DNA from: an uncultured Verrucomicrobia subdivision 3 bacterium
Lineage (GTDB): Bacteria; Verrucomicrobiota; Verrucomicrobiae; Limisphaerales; CAMLLE01
Assembly (NCBI GenBank): GCA_946480555.1
Contig: CAMLLE010000009.1
Location: 1-17,889, forward strand
Reading direction: 5' to 3'
Length of the DNA: 17,889 nucleotides
The notes beneath the pieces were generated by a model that was not told the origin of the DNA, searched no databases, and saw only the letters and a program-made list of their open reading frames with translations. Numbering within the stretch: position 1 is the first letter of the stretch; every line of letters begins with the position of its first letter. This document shows, one piece after another, positions 1 to 7,578 of this stretch. Position numbers and translations under genes: made by a program.

Positions 1-146
1 ATGAAAACAAGACAGGGAAGTGCCAGCAAGCGGCGCGGGGCAAACTTGATGGGAGCATAGTCGAGGTGCAAACAGGTCGCGGCTCCAAGCGCGCATGCGA
101 CACCGGCTCGCCAGGCCACCGGAGTGGCCGGTTGGAATAGTTTCAT
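1..146 (-). CDS. Partial gene downstream of marR, N-terminal 48 codons only
   Basis: The frame is open from an ATG at 146-144 to the window edge without a stop. Its start overlaps the marR stop as ATGA (TGA at 145-143). A GGAGG on the minus strand (158-154) lies 7 bases before the ATG, the best ribosome site in the window, so I take this as a real gene translated with marR. The visible protein begins MKLFQPATPVAWRAGVACA, with a hydrophobic run at about residues 14-29, so it may be a membrane or exported protein. MarR genes are often co-transcribed with an efflux gene, and a FUSC/aromatic-acid exporter is one possibility, but the fragment is too short to recognise. No function is claimed. Confidence 0.6.
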   Translation of the reverse strand, partial: MKLFQPATPVAWRAGVACALGAATCLHLDYAPIKFAPRRLLALPCLVF

Positions 147-616
147 GCGTCATCCTCCATTTTGGTCAGTTGTTCAACCCTCGCGGACAGCCGCGCCAAA
201 TCTTCGGTTAATTCACTCACGCGCCCGGCGAGGGTGTCCGCCCAGATCGTTTCCGCGAGGTGATGGAACTCCGGCAGGATTTTGTTCAACAACTTGCGGG
301 CCTCGGGAGTCAGCGTAATACGATACGCGCGCCGGTCACCCGGCACTTCCCGGCGCGCGACGAGTCCGCGCGCCTCCAGCCGATCCACCAGCCCCGTGAC
401 GTTTGAGCGATGCGTCAGCAGCTGGCGGCCCAGTTCGATTTGGGAAAGCCCGTCCGCTTGATCGAGCAGGAGGTTGAGGATGTTGAACTGGCTCGGGCTC
501 AAATCCCAGCGGGCGAAAAACGCCCGGCTGGCATTCCACAACGTGTCGGCGGTGCGCAACACCTGGAGCAAGGCGTGGTATCGCGAGATCGAAGCGGAGG
601 TTTTCGTGGCCTTCAT
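143..616 (-). CDS. MarR-family winged-helix transcriptional regulator
   Basis: This 157-residue protein has the usual MarR length. Helices at about 12-50 lead into the winged helix: LSPSQFNILNLLL (39-51), a helix-turn-helix at about 57-85 with recognition-helix residues HRSNVTGLVDRLEARG (69-84), and the wing VPGDRRAYRITLT (91-103) carrying the D-x-R signature (D94, R96). The C-terminal helix would complete the dimer interface. MarR proteins bind palindromes as dimers and usually repress their own operon until a phenolic or oxidant signal releases them. Here a 14-base inverted repeat overlaps the predicted -10 (see promoter entry), which fits autorepression. The following gene overlaps it and is probably the regulated target. 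The start is the ATG at 616; no Shine-Dalgarno precedes it. The ligand cannot be told from sequence. Confidence 0.93.
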   Translation of the reverse strand: MKATKTSASISRYHALLQVLRTADTLWNASRAFFARWDLSPSQFNILNLLLDQADGLSQIELGRQLLTHRSNVTGLVDRLEARGLVARREVPGDRRAYRITLTPEARKLLNKILPEFHHLAETIWADTLAGRVSELTEDLARLSARVEQLTKMEDDA

Positions 617-622
617 GAGGCT

Positions 623-651
623 TGTCTATCAATAGACTGTTTAGATGTCAA
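623..651 (-). promoter_or_regulatory. marR promoter, sigma-70-like, with embedded operator palindrome
   Basis: On the minus strand, a perfect TTGACA (651-646) is followed after 17 bases by TAGACA (628-623, a 3/6 match to TATAAT). An inverted repeat, GTCTAT-TG-ATAGAC (637-624), covers the end of the spacer and most of the -10, the position expected for an autorepressor site. Only 6 bases separate the -10 from the ATG at 616, so transcription would begin at or next to the start codon, giving a leaderless mRNA. The -35 and the palindrome are seen directly; MarR binding there is inferred. Confidence 0.6.
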
Positions 652-743
652 CAATATGCTTGAGGACGAAATCGGGCACAGACTTCAAGCGTTGGAAATG
701 GGCCGGATGAGGAAGGGAAGCTGGCCGCAACGGCAGCCACGGT

Positions 744-1823
744 TCAAGGCAGCTTCACGTGGACCACGCGAATTTTCTTCGCATCGGCCACGCCGAGTTC
801 CAGCAGTTCCGCATTGGCGTAGAGATCCAGGTTGGGCTTGAGCTTTGGCGTTTTGGCAAGCTCGCGCTGGCGCTCCAGTTCCTGAATCGAGAGCGCGTCG
901 AGCGCCACGGGATCCTTGCTGAAGCGCAGCTGGTTCAGCGACGTGGAGTAGTGAAGGAGGCTGCGTTCTTCGCCTTCATACTGGCAGACGAGCCCATCCA
1001 CGATGTTCAAAACCACTTTGTCGCTCATTTGCGGCAATGCGTAGATTTCTGGCACCGCCGTCGCCAGGCGCTCGGCATCGCTCTCGAACCGGCGGACGTT
1101 GTCCACGCTCCCCAACGCCAGGCTGTAGAGCGTTCCGGCCACGCCCGCCTGATTGTGATTCATCATGGGAGTGATGTTGATCAAGCGCGTGATCTCGCGT
1201 GAAACGAGTCTGGATACGAACGAATTTCGACCGATTGCATCGCCTTTGCGGCCGAATTCAAAATCTCCCCAGACGAGAGTTCCGAGAATGGAGTTCTCGT
1301 AAAATGCGTCTTCGTCCCAGCCCGCGTCCGAGCTGGCGGCGAGCCGAACGCCGAACTGCGTTGCGAGCTTTCCGTAACCAGCCAGGCGCAAATCGACGAG
1401 GCGCTTGTCCCAGACGATGATCCGATTCGGGGCGATCCCCGCCGCCAACAGTCCTTCCACCACCGCGCTTGCGACGCCCACGCGCGTGCCGCTGTTGGGG
1501 CCAGGTTCTGTGAACACCTTGATGCCGATCACGTCCTGCGTGTTCACCAGCGAACGCCAGGCGTTTGACTCGGTCAGCGTTTTGGTCACGTTTGTCAAAC
1601 CGTGTTGAATCATTTCGCGAACGACCGCAAGCCGCGGCTGGAACGCTTCGGTCGCCGCGGAGCTTTCTACAATGACCACTTCCGATTTCGCCGCGGAAGA
1701 AGTCAAAGCGGGCTCCCGCCAGTCGGCGAATCCGGAAAATTGAAGCAGCCAAAAGCAGATCACCGCCAGCCAGACGGGGCGGTGACGTTCAATCGCGGCA
1801 ATTTCAGGTGCGTTTCTTGACAC
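744..1823 (-). CDS. DUF362-domain protein, probably exported
   Basis: A 359-residue protein whose body matches the DUF362 family. It has DVIGIKV (97-103), GTRVGVASAVVEGLLAAGI (112-130) followed by NRIIVWDK, then LINITPMMNHNQAGVAGTL (214-232), the VDGLVCQYEGEE segment, and DPVALDALSIQELER near the C-terminus. Many DUF362 proteins carry a ferredoxin-like Cys cluster; none is visible here, so this is the cluster-free type. A hydrophobic stretch at about 17-33 suggests a signal peptide or anchor. The biochemical role of the family is not settled. The start is GTG (1823-1821) with no Shine-Dalgarno. It is divergent from the TPR gene, the two starts being only 12 bases apart. No clear terminator is seen between its stop and marR. 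Confidence 0.85.
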   Translation of the reverse strand: MSRNAPEIAAIERHRPVWLAVICFWLLQFSGFADWREPALTSSAAKSEVVIVESSAATEAFQPRLAVVREMIQHGLTNVTKTLTESNAWRSLVNTQDVIGIKVFTEPGPNSGTRVGVASAVVEGLLAAGIAPNRIIVWDKRLVDLRLAGYGKLATQFGVRLAASSDAGWDEDAFYENSILGTLVWGDFEFGRKGDAIGRNSFVSRLVSREITRLINITPMMNHNQAGVAGTLYSLALGSVDNVRRFESDAERLATAVPEIYALPQMSDKVVLNIVDGLVCQYEGEERSLLHYSTSLNQLRFSKDPVALDALSIQELERQRELAKTPKLKPNLDLYANAELLELGVADAKKIRVVHVKLP

Positions 1824-1845
1824 GTTCGGAGGCGGATGCTACCAC
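1817..1845 (+). promoter_or_regulatory. Possible promoter of the TPR lipoprotein gene
   Basis: A perfect TTGACA (1817-1822) is followed after 17 bases by TACCAC (1840-1845, a 3/6 match to TATAAT). It overlies the GTG start of the divergent DUF362 gene. If real, transcription starts near 1852 and the lipoprotein must begin at the second ATG (1854), again with almost no leader. The -10 is weak, so this is tentative. Confidence 0.35.
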
Positions 1846-3539
1846 GAGCTCCAATGCTGATCATCAAAAAATGGAGCGCGCCCGCGCTGGTCTTGGGGCT
1901 GTTCCTGGCGGCTCTGACGGGATGCACGCCACGGGGAACCAGGGCGCTGCTGAACGGCACCGAGATGATCGAAGAGGGGCGTTATGAGGAGGCGGTGCAG
2001 CAACTTCAAACCGCGTCGGCATTGATCGGAACCAACGCCATCGTGTGGCATCAGCTTGGGCTCGCTTACCAGCACGCCGGCCGCAGCACCAACGCGGAGC
2101 AAGCCTACGCCAAGGCGCTGGCGCTTGACCGAAACCTCGCGGAAGCGCACTTCAACCTGGGAATGCTTCGCATGGAGGAACAGCGGTTTGACGCCGCGCG
2201 GAATGCATTCATCGCGTACACGGCCTTGCGTCCGAATTCCGTTCCGGGCTGGCTTCGGCTTGGGACAGTCCAGCTGCGATTGCGCGAAATGCCGGCAGCT
2301 GAGAGGAGTTTCCAGGAGGCTTTGCAGGACGACCGCCAGAACGCGGATGCGCTCAACGGACTGGGCGTTGTAGCGGCTTACCGGCGCGATTATCGCACGG
2401 CTCTCGCGCGGTTCAATGAAACCCTCGAAGTGAATCCGGGGTTTGCCGCAGCCGCACTGAACCTGGCGGTGGTGAACCACGTTCTCAACAACCGCGCCGC
2501 GGCACTCGAACGCTACCGCGAATATTTGAACCTGGCGGGTTCCTCGCCGGAATCTGGAGCTGTCCGCGCAATCATCGCCGCCCTCGATCCATCGGCGGCT
2601 GCGGCGGTAATGCCGGCACCGGTAACTACTCCCAATGCAGCGCCACAGGCCGTTCCTCCCCAGACGATTCGCACTGCAGCTCCCCCTGTCGCGCGCACCA
2701 ATATTCCGACCCAGGTCACCCAGGCTGCCCCTCCCCCGGAACGGCCGATTCAGAATGTTCGCATCGCGCAGGAGCCGGCCGTGCGGCCGGCGCAGGACGT
2801 TTCGCAATCAGCCTCCCGTCCATCGAGCGACGCGGCTCGTTCCGTCGTCACGCCGCCGCGCACGAGCGCCGCCAGCGCGACCAATTCGCCAGAGAATCGG
2901 CGCGGTTTTCTCCGCCAGATCAATCCATTGCGGGTTTTTCGCGGCGATCCAACCAATCGCGCACGCGCCAATACCACGCCATTGCCGCCGACGGAAACCG
3001 CGGCGGAACCGGTGCCGCAGGCACCCACGTTTCCGCGCTACCGTTACACGAATCCAGCTCGCGGGGCAGCTGGTGACACCGCGGGGGCGCAGCGCGCGTT
3101 TGGGGAAGGCGTCCGGGCACATCAGTCGGGCCAGTTGAGCGCCGCGGTGGAATCCTACCGCGAAGCCACGCGGCTCGATCCGGGCTACTTCGAGGCGTTC
3201 TACAATCTCGGTTCTGCCCTCGCTGCCAGCGGAAATGTGTCTCAAGCTTTGACAGCCTATGAATCTGCTTTAGCCATTCGGCCAGATTCGCTGGATGCAC
3301 GGTTCAATTTCGCAGTGACGCTGCGCCAGGCGAATTACATCGCGGACGCAATCCGGGAATTGGAGAAACTCCTTGGACGATATCCCCGAGAAACTCGCGC
3401 CCACGTGTTGCTGGGAAATATTTACGCGCAAAGCCTTCGGCAAAACGCGAAGGCCCGGGAACATTACTCGAAAGTCCTCGAGCTTGATCCGCGGCATCCG
3501 CAAGGTGCCAGCATCCGCCTGTGGCTCACGACCCATTAG
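1836..3539 (+). CDS. TPR-repeat lipoprotein with two TPR blocks and a Pro/Ala-rich linker
   Basis: The N-terminus is a lipoprotein signal: basic KK, a hydrophobic core and lipobox L-T-G-C, with Cys30 counted from the ATG at 1836. A second ATG at 1854 gives a compact 23-residue signal and may be the true start. The first ATG has GGAGG only 3 bases before it, which is closer than usual. After processing there is a TPR block at about 67-235 of roughly five repeats (for example WHQLGLAYQHAGRSTNAEQA and LNGLGVVAAYRRDYRTALAR). A 180-residue low-complexity linker rich in Pro, Ala, Thr and Arg follows, then a second block of three or four repeats at about 425-560 (FYNLGSALAASGNVSQALTA). TPRs mediate protein-protein contacts, so a scaffold in the cell envelope is inferred. 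Specific partners are unknown. Confidence 0.88.
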   Translation: MLPRAPMLIIKKWSAPALVLGLFLAALTGCTPRGTRALLNGTEMIEEGRYEEAVQQLQTASALIGTNAIVWHQLGLAYQHAGRSTNAEQAYAKALALDRNLAEAHFNLGMLRMEEQRFDAARNAFIAYTALRPNSVPGWLRLGTVQLRLREMPAAERSFQEALQDDRQNADALNGLGVVAAYRRDYRTALARFNETLEVNPGFAAAALNLAVVNHVLNNRAAALERYREYLNLAGSSPESGAVRAIIAALDPSAAAAVMPAPVTTPNAAPQAVPPQTIRTAAPPVARTNIPTQVTQAAPPPERPIQNVRIAQEPAVRPAQDVSQSASRPSSDAARSVVTPPRTSAASATNSPENRRGFLRQINPLRVFRGDPTNRARANTTPLPPTETAAEPVPQAPTFPRYRYTNPARGAAGDTAGAQRAFGEGVRAHQSGQLSAAVESYREATRLDPGYFEAFYNLGSALAASGNVSQALTAYESALAIRPDSLDARFNFAVTLRQANYIADAIRELEKLLGRYPRETRAHVLLGNIYAQSLRQNAKAREHYSKVLELDPRHPQGASIRLWLTTH

Positions 3540-3681
3540 GCAAAGCCCGCCGGCGGGGGGCTCCCCATCCCTGAATTGAACGGTGGATATTCATTGCCGA
3601 TCGTTGGGCGGTGTATTTGCCGGCGAAAATTCGTCCCAGGTCCCATCCCGTTTCCATGGCACGAGTCTGGCTTGTTTTGAG

Positions 3682-3713
3682 ACGGCGTCGTGGCGCTTTG
3701 CGTCGGACGCCGT
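3682..3713 (+). other. Inverted repeat just upstream of the cvpA-like start
   Basis: ACGGCGTC (3682-3689) and GACGCCGT (3706-3713) form a perfect 8-base stem with a 16-base loop, ending 3 bases before the ATG at 3717. No T-run follows, so it is not a standard terminator. It could fold in the mRNA leader beside the start codon, or be a protein site. Function is unknown. Confidence 0.4.
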
Positions 3714-3716
3714 TGA

Positions 3717-4328
3717 ATGAACGATCTACATATTCCGATCAACTGGTTCGATGTCGTGCTCGTGGTCGTGCTGTTCCTGGGCGTGCAAAGCGGCCGGAAG
3801 CATGGCTTGTCCGAGGAGCTCATTGGCACCATCAAGTGGCTGACGATCGCGGTGGGCGGCGCGCTGGTTTACGACGAAGTTGCCGGGATCATCTCGAATG
3901 GCACCGTATTCAGCCTTTTTGCGGGCCGATTGATGGCGTACGTCGGAATCGCGCTGATCATTGCGTTCGGCTTTGTTTACCTGAAGAAGGCGCTGGGCGG
4001 AAAGCTCGTCGGCAGCGACATATTCGGCCGGAGCGAGTTCTACCTTGGAATGGTCGCCGGAACGGTGCGGGTCAGCTGCATCCTGATCGCGGCGCTGGCG
4101 TTGTTGAACGCGCGCGCTTACAGCTCGAAAGAAGTGGACGACGCGCACCGGCAGCAATTGCAGGATTACGGCAGCAATTTCTTCCCCACGCTCTTCGAAG
4201 TTCAATCGTCGGTATTTCAGAAATCGCTGACCGGTCCGTTCATCAAGAACCAGCTCGGCTTCCTGTTGATCAAACCAACCACGCCTGAATCCAAACGCTT
4301 CGAGCAGCGTGAGTTCGCGGCTCCTTGA
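3717..4328 (+). CDS. CvpA-family (colicin V production-like) inner-membrane protein
   Basis: A 203-residue protein with the CvpA pattern. An N-terminal helix with the family opening (NWFDVVLVVVLFLGVQSGRK, 9-28) leads to GLSEELIGTIKWLTIAVGGALV, and further hydrophobic helices lie at about 67-88 and 109-129, giving about four membrane segments. The C-terminal 70 residues are polar and probably face away from the membrane. CvpA proteins are small integral membrane proteins. In E. coli one is needed for colicin V export, and elsewhere they are linked to envelope homeostasis; the molecular activity is not established. No Shine-Dalgarno is visible before the ATG. The gene precedes dnaG by 155 bases with a repeat array between, so co-transcription is uncertain. 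Confidence 0.82.
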   Translation: MNDLHIPINWFDVVLVVVLFLGVQSGRKHGLSEELIGTIKWLTIAVGGALVYDEVAGIISNGTVFSLFAGRLMAYVGIALIIAFGFVYLKKALGGKLVGSDIFGRSEFYLGMVAGTVRVSCILIAALALLNARAYSSKEVDDAHRQQLQDYGSNFFPTLFEVQSSVFQKSLTGPFIKNQLGFLLIKPTTPESKRFEQREFAAP

Positions 4329-4402
4329 ACTTCGAACTTCACAAGGAGCACGCGAAGATAACGAAGTCATCCAAACTTCGTTCCCTTCGTTTCCTTCTGT
4401 GC
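4327..4402. repeat. Phased 9-base repeat array forming an imperfect inverted repeat
   Basis: A doubled heptamer, GAACTTC GAACTTC (4327-4340), runs into 9-base units: CACGCGAAG, ATAACGAAG, TCATCCAAA, CTTCGTTCC, CTTCGTTTC, CTTCTGTGC (4349-4402). The left units end in CGAAG and the right units begin with CTTCG. As a result 4341-4366 is largely complementary to 4376-4401 (core AACGAAG/CTTCGTT, 9-base loop). No T-run follows, so it is not an obvious terminator. It sits between cvpA and dnaG. Confidence 0.6.
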
Positions 4403-4483
4403 AATACAATTCTTCCGGTCCGTTACCCGGAGGCTTCCGCTTTCCCGCTTTGTCGCTTTTCACTTTTCCCTTAGCTTTCGCCC

Positions 4484-6280
4484 ATGCCGGGCTTCATCGC
4501 TCCCGCCACCCTGGAACGCATTCGCGCCGCCAGTGACATTGTGGACGTGATCGGTTCGTATCTGCCGCTGAAACGCGCCGGTGCGAACTTTGTGGCGCTG
4601 TGCCCATTTCACAAGGAGAAGAGCCCCAGCTTCAACGTCAGTCCGGCGCGCCAGGCATTTCACTGCTTCGGATGCCACAAAGGCGGGAACGTCATCACGT
4701 TCGTGATGGAATACGAGAACGTCGATTTTCCCGAAGCCGTCAAGCGGCTGGCTGATCGCGCGAAGATTCCCCTGGAATACGAGCACGGTGGCGGTGAACA
4801 CGCGCAGACGCGGCATTTCAAGGACACGTTGTTCCAGATTCACGACCAGATTGCGCAACGTTGGCAGAACTGTCTCGCGAACGAAGCCGCCGGCCAGATC
4901 GGGCGCGATTACCTCGCCAAACGTGGCGTGTCCGCCGAAGCCATCAAGCTCTTCCGCATCGGCTGCGCGCCGGAATCTTGGGATGACACGGTGAACTGGG
5001 CGAAGAGCCGCGGCTTCGATGCTGCCGTGATGGAGCAGGCTGGCTTGATCCTCAAAAAGGAGGAGACCGGCCATCACTACGATCGCTTCCGCGGGCGGCT
5101 GATGTTTCCGATCTGCGATGAGCAGGGCAGGGTGATTGCATTCAGCGGGCGTGTCCTTTCCGGCGATGACAAGACGGCCAAGTACGTGAACTCGCCTGAA
5201 ACGCCGATCTTCACCAAGAGCAAGGTTTTCTACGGGCTCGACAAATCCAAGCGCGCGATTCTCGACGCCGGTTTCGCCATCATCTGCGAAGGGCAACTGG
5301 ATCTCATCGCGTGCTACATGGCCGGCATTCAAAACGTCGTTGCCCCGCAGGGCACGGCGTTCACAGGCGAGCACGCACGCATTTTGAAACGCTACGCCGA
5401 TGAAGTTGTGCTGTGTTTCGATTCAGACAACGCCGGCCAGAACGCCGCCGTCCGTGCGCTGGATCATTTGCTGGAATCCGGGCTCGCCGTTCGCGTCGCG
5501 GTCGTGCCGGCTCCGCACGATCCGGACAGTCTGATCAAAGCTTCCGGCGCGGATGCGTTTCGCCAGGTGATCGCGGCTGCAGAAGGCTTCTTCGATTTTT
5601 ACCTGAACCGCCTTTGCAGGTTGAACGACGGTGGCACGGACAAGGGCCGGTTGACGATTCTCCGCGAGATGGCGCAGGCGGTGCATAAAACCAGAAACGT
5701 CGTGTTGATCGACAAGTACGCGCAGAAGACCGCGTTGCGATTGGGCGTGTCGCCGGAATCCGTGCGCGCGGAATTCAAGAAATCAATGCGCGATGTGAAG
5801 GCAGCATCGGCAGACGAGCCACCAGGGACGGAAGAAAACCCCGTGGAGATGTCGCGTCCTTCCGTCACGGAATTCTGGTTGTTGAAACTGCTCTTTCTGC
5901 ATGAAGACCTCGCGCCGTGGTGTGTGGCGAATTTGGATTTGAACTGGATTCAGCACGATCAAGTCCGTGCCACTGTCCGCCAGCGGCTGGATCGGGAAAT
6001 GGATCGAACGTGGGCCGGTCTCGGCGCGTTCCTGGACGACCTCGCTGTTCCCGAAATGCGGTCGCTGATCACTGAAGCGGCTGCGGAGAACCGGGCGCTG
6101 CCGAATCCCGCGCAACAGCTGGTCGACGTGACCACACGCTTGCGCGATCAATACATCGACCGCCAGCTGCAGCTGGTGAGGCATCAAATGTCGCAACCGG
6201 AAACCGGCGCCGAGCAGCAGTTGGAATTGTTGCGGCAACAAACCGAATTGCGCCAGCTCAAGCGCCAGCCGCTGAAGTGA
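4484..6280 (+). CDS. dnaG: DNA primase DnaG
   Basis: A 598-residue primase of normal bacterial length that makes RNA primers at the replication fork. The N-terminal CHC2 zinc-binding domain shows C40, H43, C61 and C64 (CPFHKEKSPSF and HCFGCHKGGN). The catalytic core follows, with YDRFRGRLMFPI and then the TOPRIM fold: E269 in EGQLDLIA and the acidic pair D313/D315 in CFDSDNAGQ, close to E. coli E265, D309 and D311. The usual EGYMD motif reads EGQLD here, a mild departure that keeps the metal-binding Glu and Asp. The C-terminal helicase-binding region (about 450-598) is poorly conserved, as is normal. The start MPGFIAPATLERIRAASDIV matches the family. No Shine-Dalgarno is seen. The last 23 bases overlap the convergent rRNA methyltransferase gene. 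Confidence 0.97.
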   Translation: MPGFIAPATLERIRAASDIVDVIGSYLPLKRAGANFVALCPFHKEKSPSFNVSPARQAFHCFGCHKGGNVITFVMEYENVDFPEAVKRLADRAKIPLEYEHGGGEHAQTRHFKDTLFQIHDQIAQRWQNCLANEAAGQIGRDYLAKRGVSAEAIKLFRIGCAPESWDDTVNWAKSRGFDAAVMEQAGLILKKEETGHHYDRFRGRLMFPICDEQGRVIAFSGRVLSGDDKTAKYVNSPETPIFTKSKVFYGLDKSKRAILDAGFAIICEGQLDLIACYMAGIQNVVAPQGTAFTGEHARILKRYADEVVLCFDSDNAGQNAAVRALDHLLESGLAVRVAVVPAPHDPDSLIKASGADAFRQVIAAAEGFFDFYLNRLCRLNDGGTDKGRLTILREMAQAVHKTRNVVLIDKYAQKTALRLGVSPESVRAEFKKSMRDVKAASADEPPGTEENPVEMSRPSVTEFWLLKLLFLHEDLAPWCVANLDLNWIQHDQVRATVRQRLDREMDRTWAGLGAFLDDLAVPEMRSLITEAAAENRALPNPAQQLVDVTTRLRDQYIDRQLQLVRHQMSQPETGAEQQLELLRQQTELRQLKRQPLK

Positions 6281-7433
6281 ATTCAGGAGTTTTCGCAGCC
6301 TCACCCACACATCGCAAATCCGCCACACATTCCACGTGCTGCGTTTGGGGGAACATGTCCAGCGGCACGACTTTCTCAATCCGGAACACGCCGTCGGCGC
6401 AGAGCAAATTCAGGTCGCGCGCCATCGTCGCCGGATGACACGACACATACACGATCTGCGCCGGGCGTTGTTGCCGCAGCGATTCCAGCGTTTGCGGCCA
6501 GCAGCCCTTGCGCGGTGGATCGAGCAGGATGGTGGTTTTCTCCGGCGAAAAACGGTGCAGAACTTCAGGCAGGATTTTTTCCACGGCGCCGGTGACGAAT
6601 TCTCCGTTTGTGATCTTGCGCATCTCGGCATTCTTTCGCGCCGCCTTGATCGCCATCTGATCGAACTCCACGCCGACAAACGATTCCACCACGTCCGCCA
6701 GTTCAATCCCGAAGAAGCCCACGCCGCAGAACAAATCCATCAGGTGCGTGGAACCGCAATCCTGCACGAAGCCGCGCACCGTCTCCACGAGCTTTGGCAG
6801 CAGGAAGAAGTTGTTCTGGAAAAATGAGTCGCGCGGCACCTCCCAATTCTCCGGCGGGATGCGCAGCACCACCTTGATTCCGCCCTTGGGCGGTGGATTC
6901 GCGCGCACGCCTTTGATCTGATCGCTCAACGCCGGTTCCGCGATTTTGCATTCCGTGATGTCCTCCACCAGCCCGCAATCCCAACGCACGAATCCGATGT
7001 TCAGCCGTTGCTCCGGTTTGTTCCACTGACTGCGGATCATGATGCGATTCCGATAGCCATAAGGCTTGGGGCAGGGAACAACCGGCGCCACGACATCGCG
7101 CGAAATCTTTCCGACGCGCTCGAACAAATCCGCAATCTGCTTGTGCTTCACGCGCAGCTGCTCGGCGTAGCCCATGTGCTGATACTGGCAGCCGCCGCAG
7201 CCGCGGAAATACTGGCACGGCGCTTCGACGCGTTCTGGCGAAGCTTCGATCACCCGCACCAGCCGCGCGCGCGCGAAGTTCTTCTTCAACTCCGTGATTT
7301 CTGCCTCAACCGTTTCGCCCACGATGACGAAGGGAACAAAAACCACCAGTTCATCCAGCCGGGCAACGCCTTCGCCGCCGAATGCGATGTCGGAAATCTT
7401 GAGTGTTACGAGCTGTCCGCAATTCAAAGTCAC
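6258..7433 (-). CDS. rlmD: 23S rRNA (uracil-5)-methyltransferase, RlmD/RumA-type, TRAM + 4Fe-4S
   Basis: A 391-residue SAM-dependent RNA m5U methyltransferase. The N-terminal TRAM RNA-binding domain (about 1-65) is followed by the iron-sulfur cysteines C73, C79 and C82 (CQYFRGCGGCQ) with the fourth at C162, matching the E. coli RumA spacing. Catalytic-domain motifs are SFFQNN (203-208), the SAM loop DLFCGVGFFGIELA (233-246), LDPPRKG (304-310), the nucleophile C332 in VSCHPATMARDL (consensus SCNPAT, Asn to His here) and the base E367 in FPQTQHVE. The TRAM domain and cluster favour RlmD (U1939) or RlmCD over the tRNA enzyme TrmA; the exact target base cannot be read from sequence. The start is GTG at 7433-7431 with no Shine-Dalgarno. 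The gene converges on dnaG with 23 overlapping bases. Confidence 0.92.
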   Translation of the reverse strand: MTLNCGQLVTLKISDIAFGGEGVARLDELVVFVPFVIVGETVEAEITELKKNFARARLVRVIEASPERVEAPCQYFRGCGGCQYQHMGYAEQLRVKHKQIADLFERVGKISRDVVAPVVPCPKPYGYRNRIMIRSQWNKPEQRLNIGFVRWDCGLVEDITECKIAEPALSDQIKGVRANPPPKGGIKVVLRIPPENWEVPRDSFFQNNFFLLPKLVETVRGFVQDCGSTHLMDLFCGVGFFGIELADVVESFVGVEFDQMAIKAARKNAEMRKITNGEFVTGAVEKILPEVLHRFSPEKTTILLDPPRKGCWPQTLESLRQQRPAQIVYVSCHPATMARDLNLLCADGVFRIEKVVPLDMFPQTQHVECVADLRCVGEAAKTPEFTSAAGA

Positions 7434-7530
7434 TCGGCCAGAGTAGAAATTGCGCCGCGCCGGAAAAAGAGCTTTTCTGCGAACCTGGGTCGAATCGGGC
7501 CGATTGCGATGCGTGGGACTGGGAATTCAC

Positions 7531-7546
7531 CGCGGAGGCGCGGAGG
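7531..7546. repeat. Tandem 8-base duplication CGCGGAGG x2
   Basis: CGCGGAGG occurs twice in direct tandem in the gap between the rRNA methyltransferase and cupin genes. It resembles in style the CGCGAAG units seen at 4351 and 13879 and may belong to the same class of short phased intergenic repeats. Two copies alone are weak evidence. Confidence 0.35.
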
Positions 7547-7578
7547 AGAACCGGATTCGCCGCAATGCCAGTTGATTC

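Noticed and set aside
1839..2807. Open frame of about 322 codons opposite the TPR gene
   Set aside because: The sense frame has a lipobox and clear TPR repeats; the antisense product is Arg-rich and featureless.
3544..3562. GC-rich palindrome AGCCCGCCGGCGGGGGGCT just after the TPR stop as a terminator
   Set aside because: It is followed by CCCCATCC with no T-run. A Rho-dependent or other role cannot be shown.
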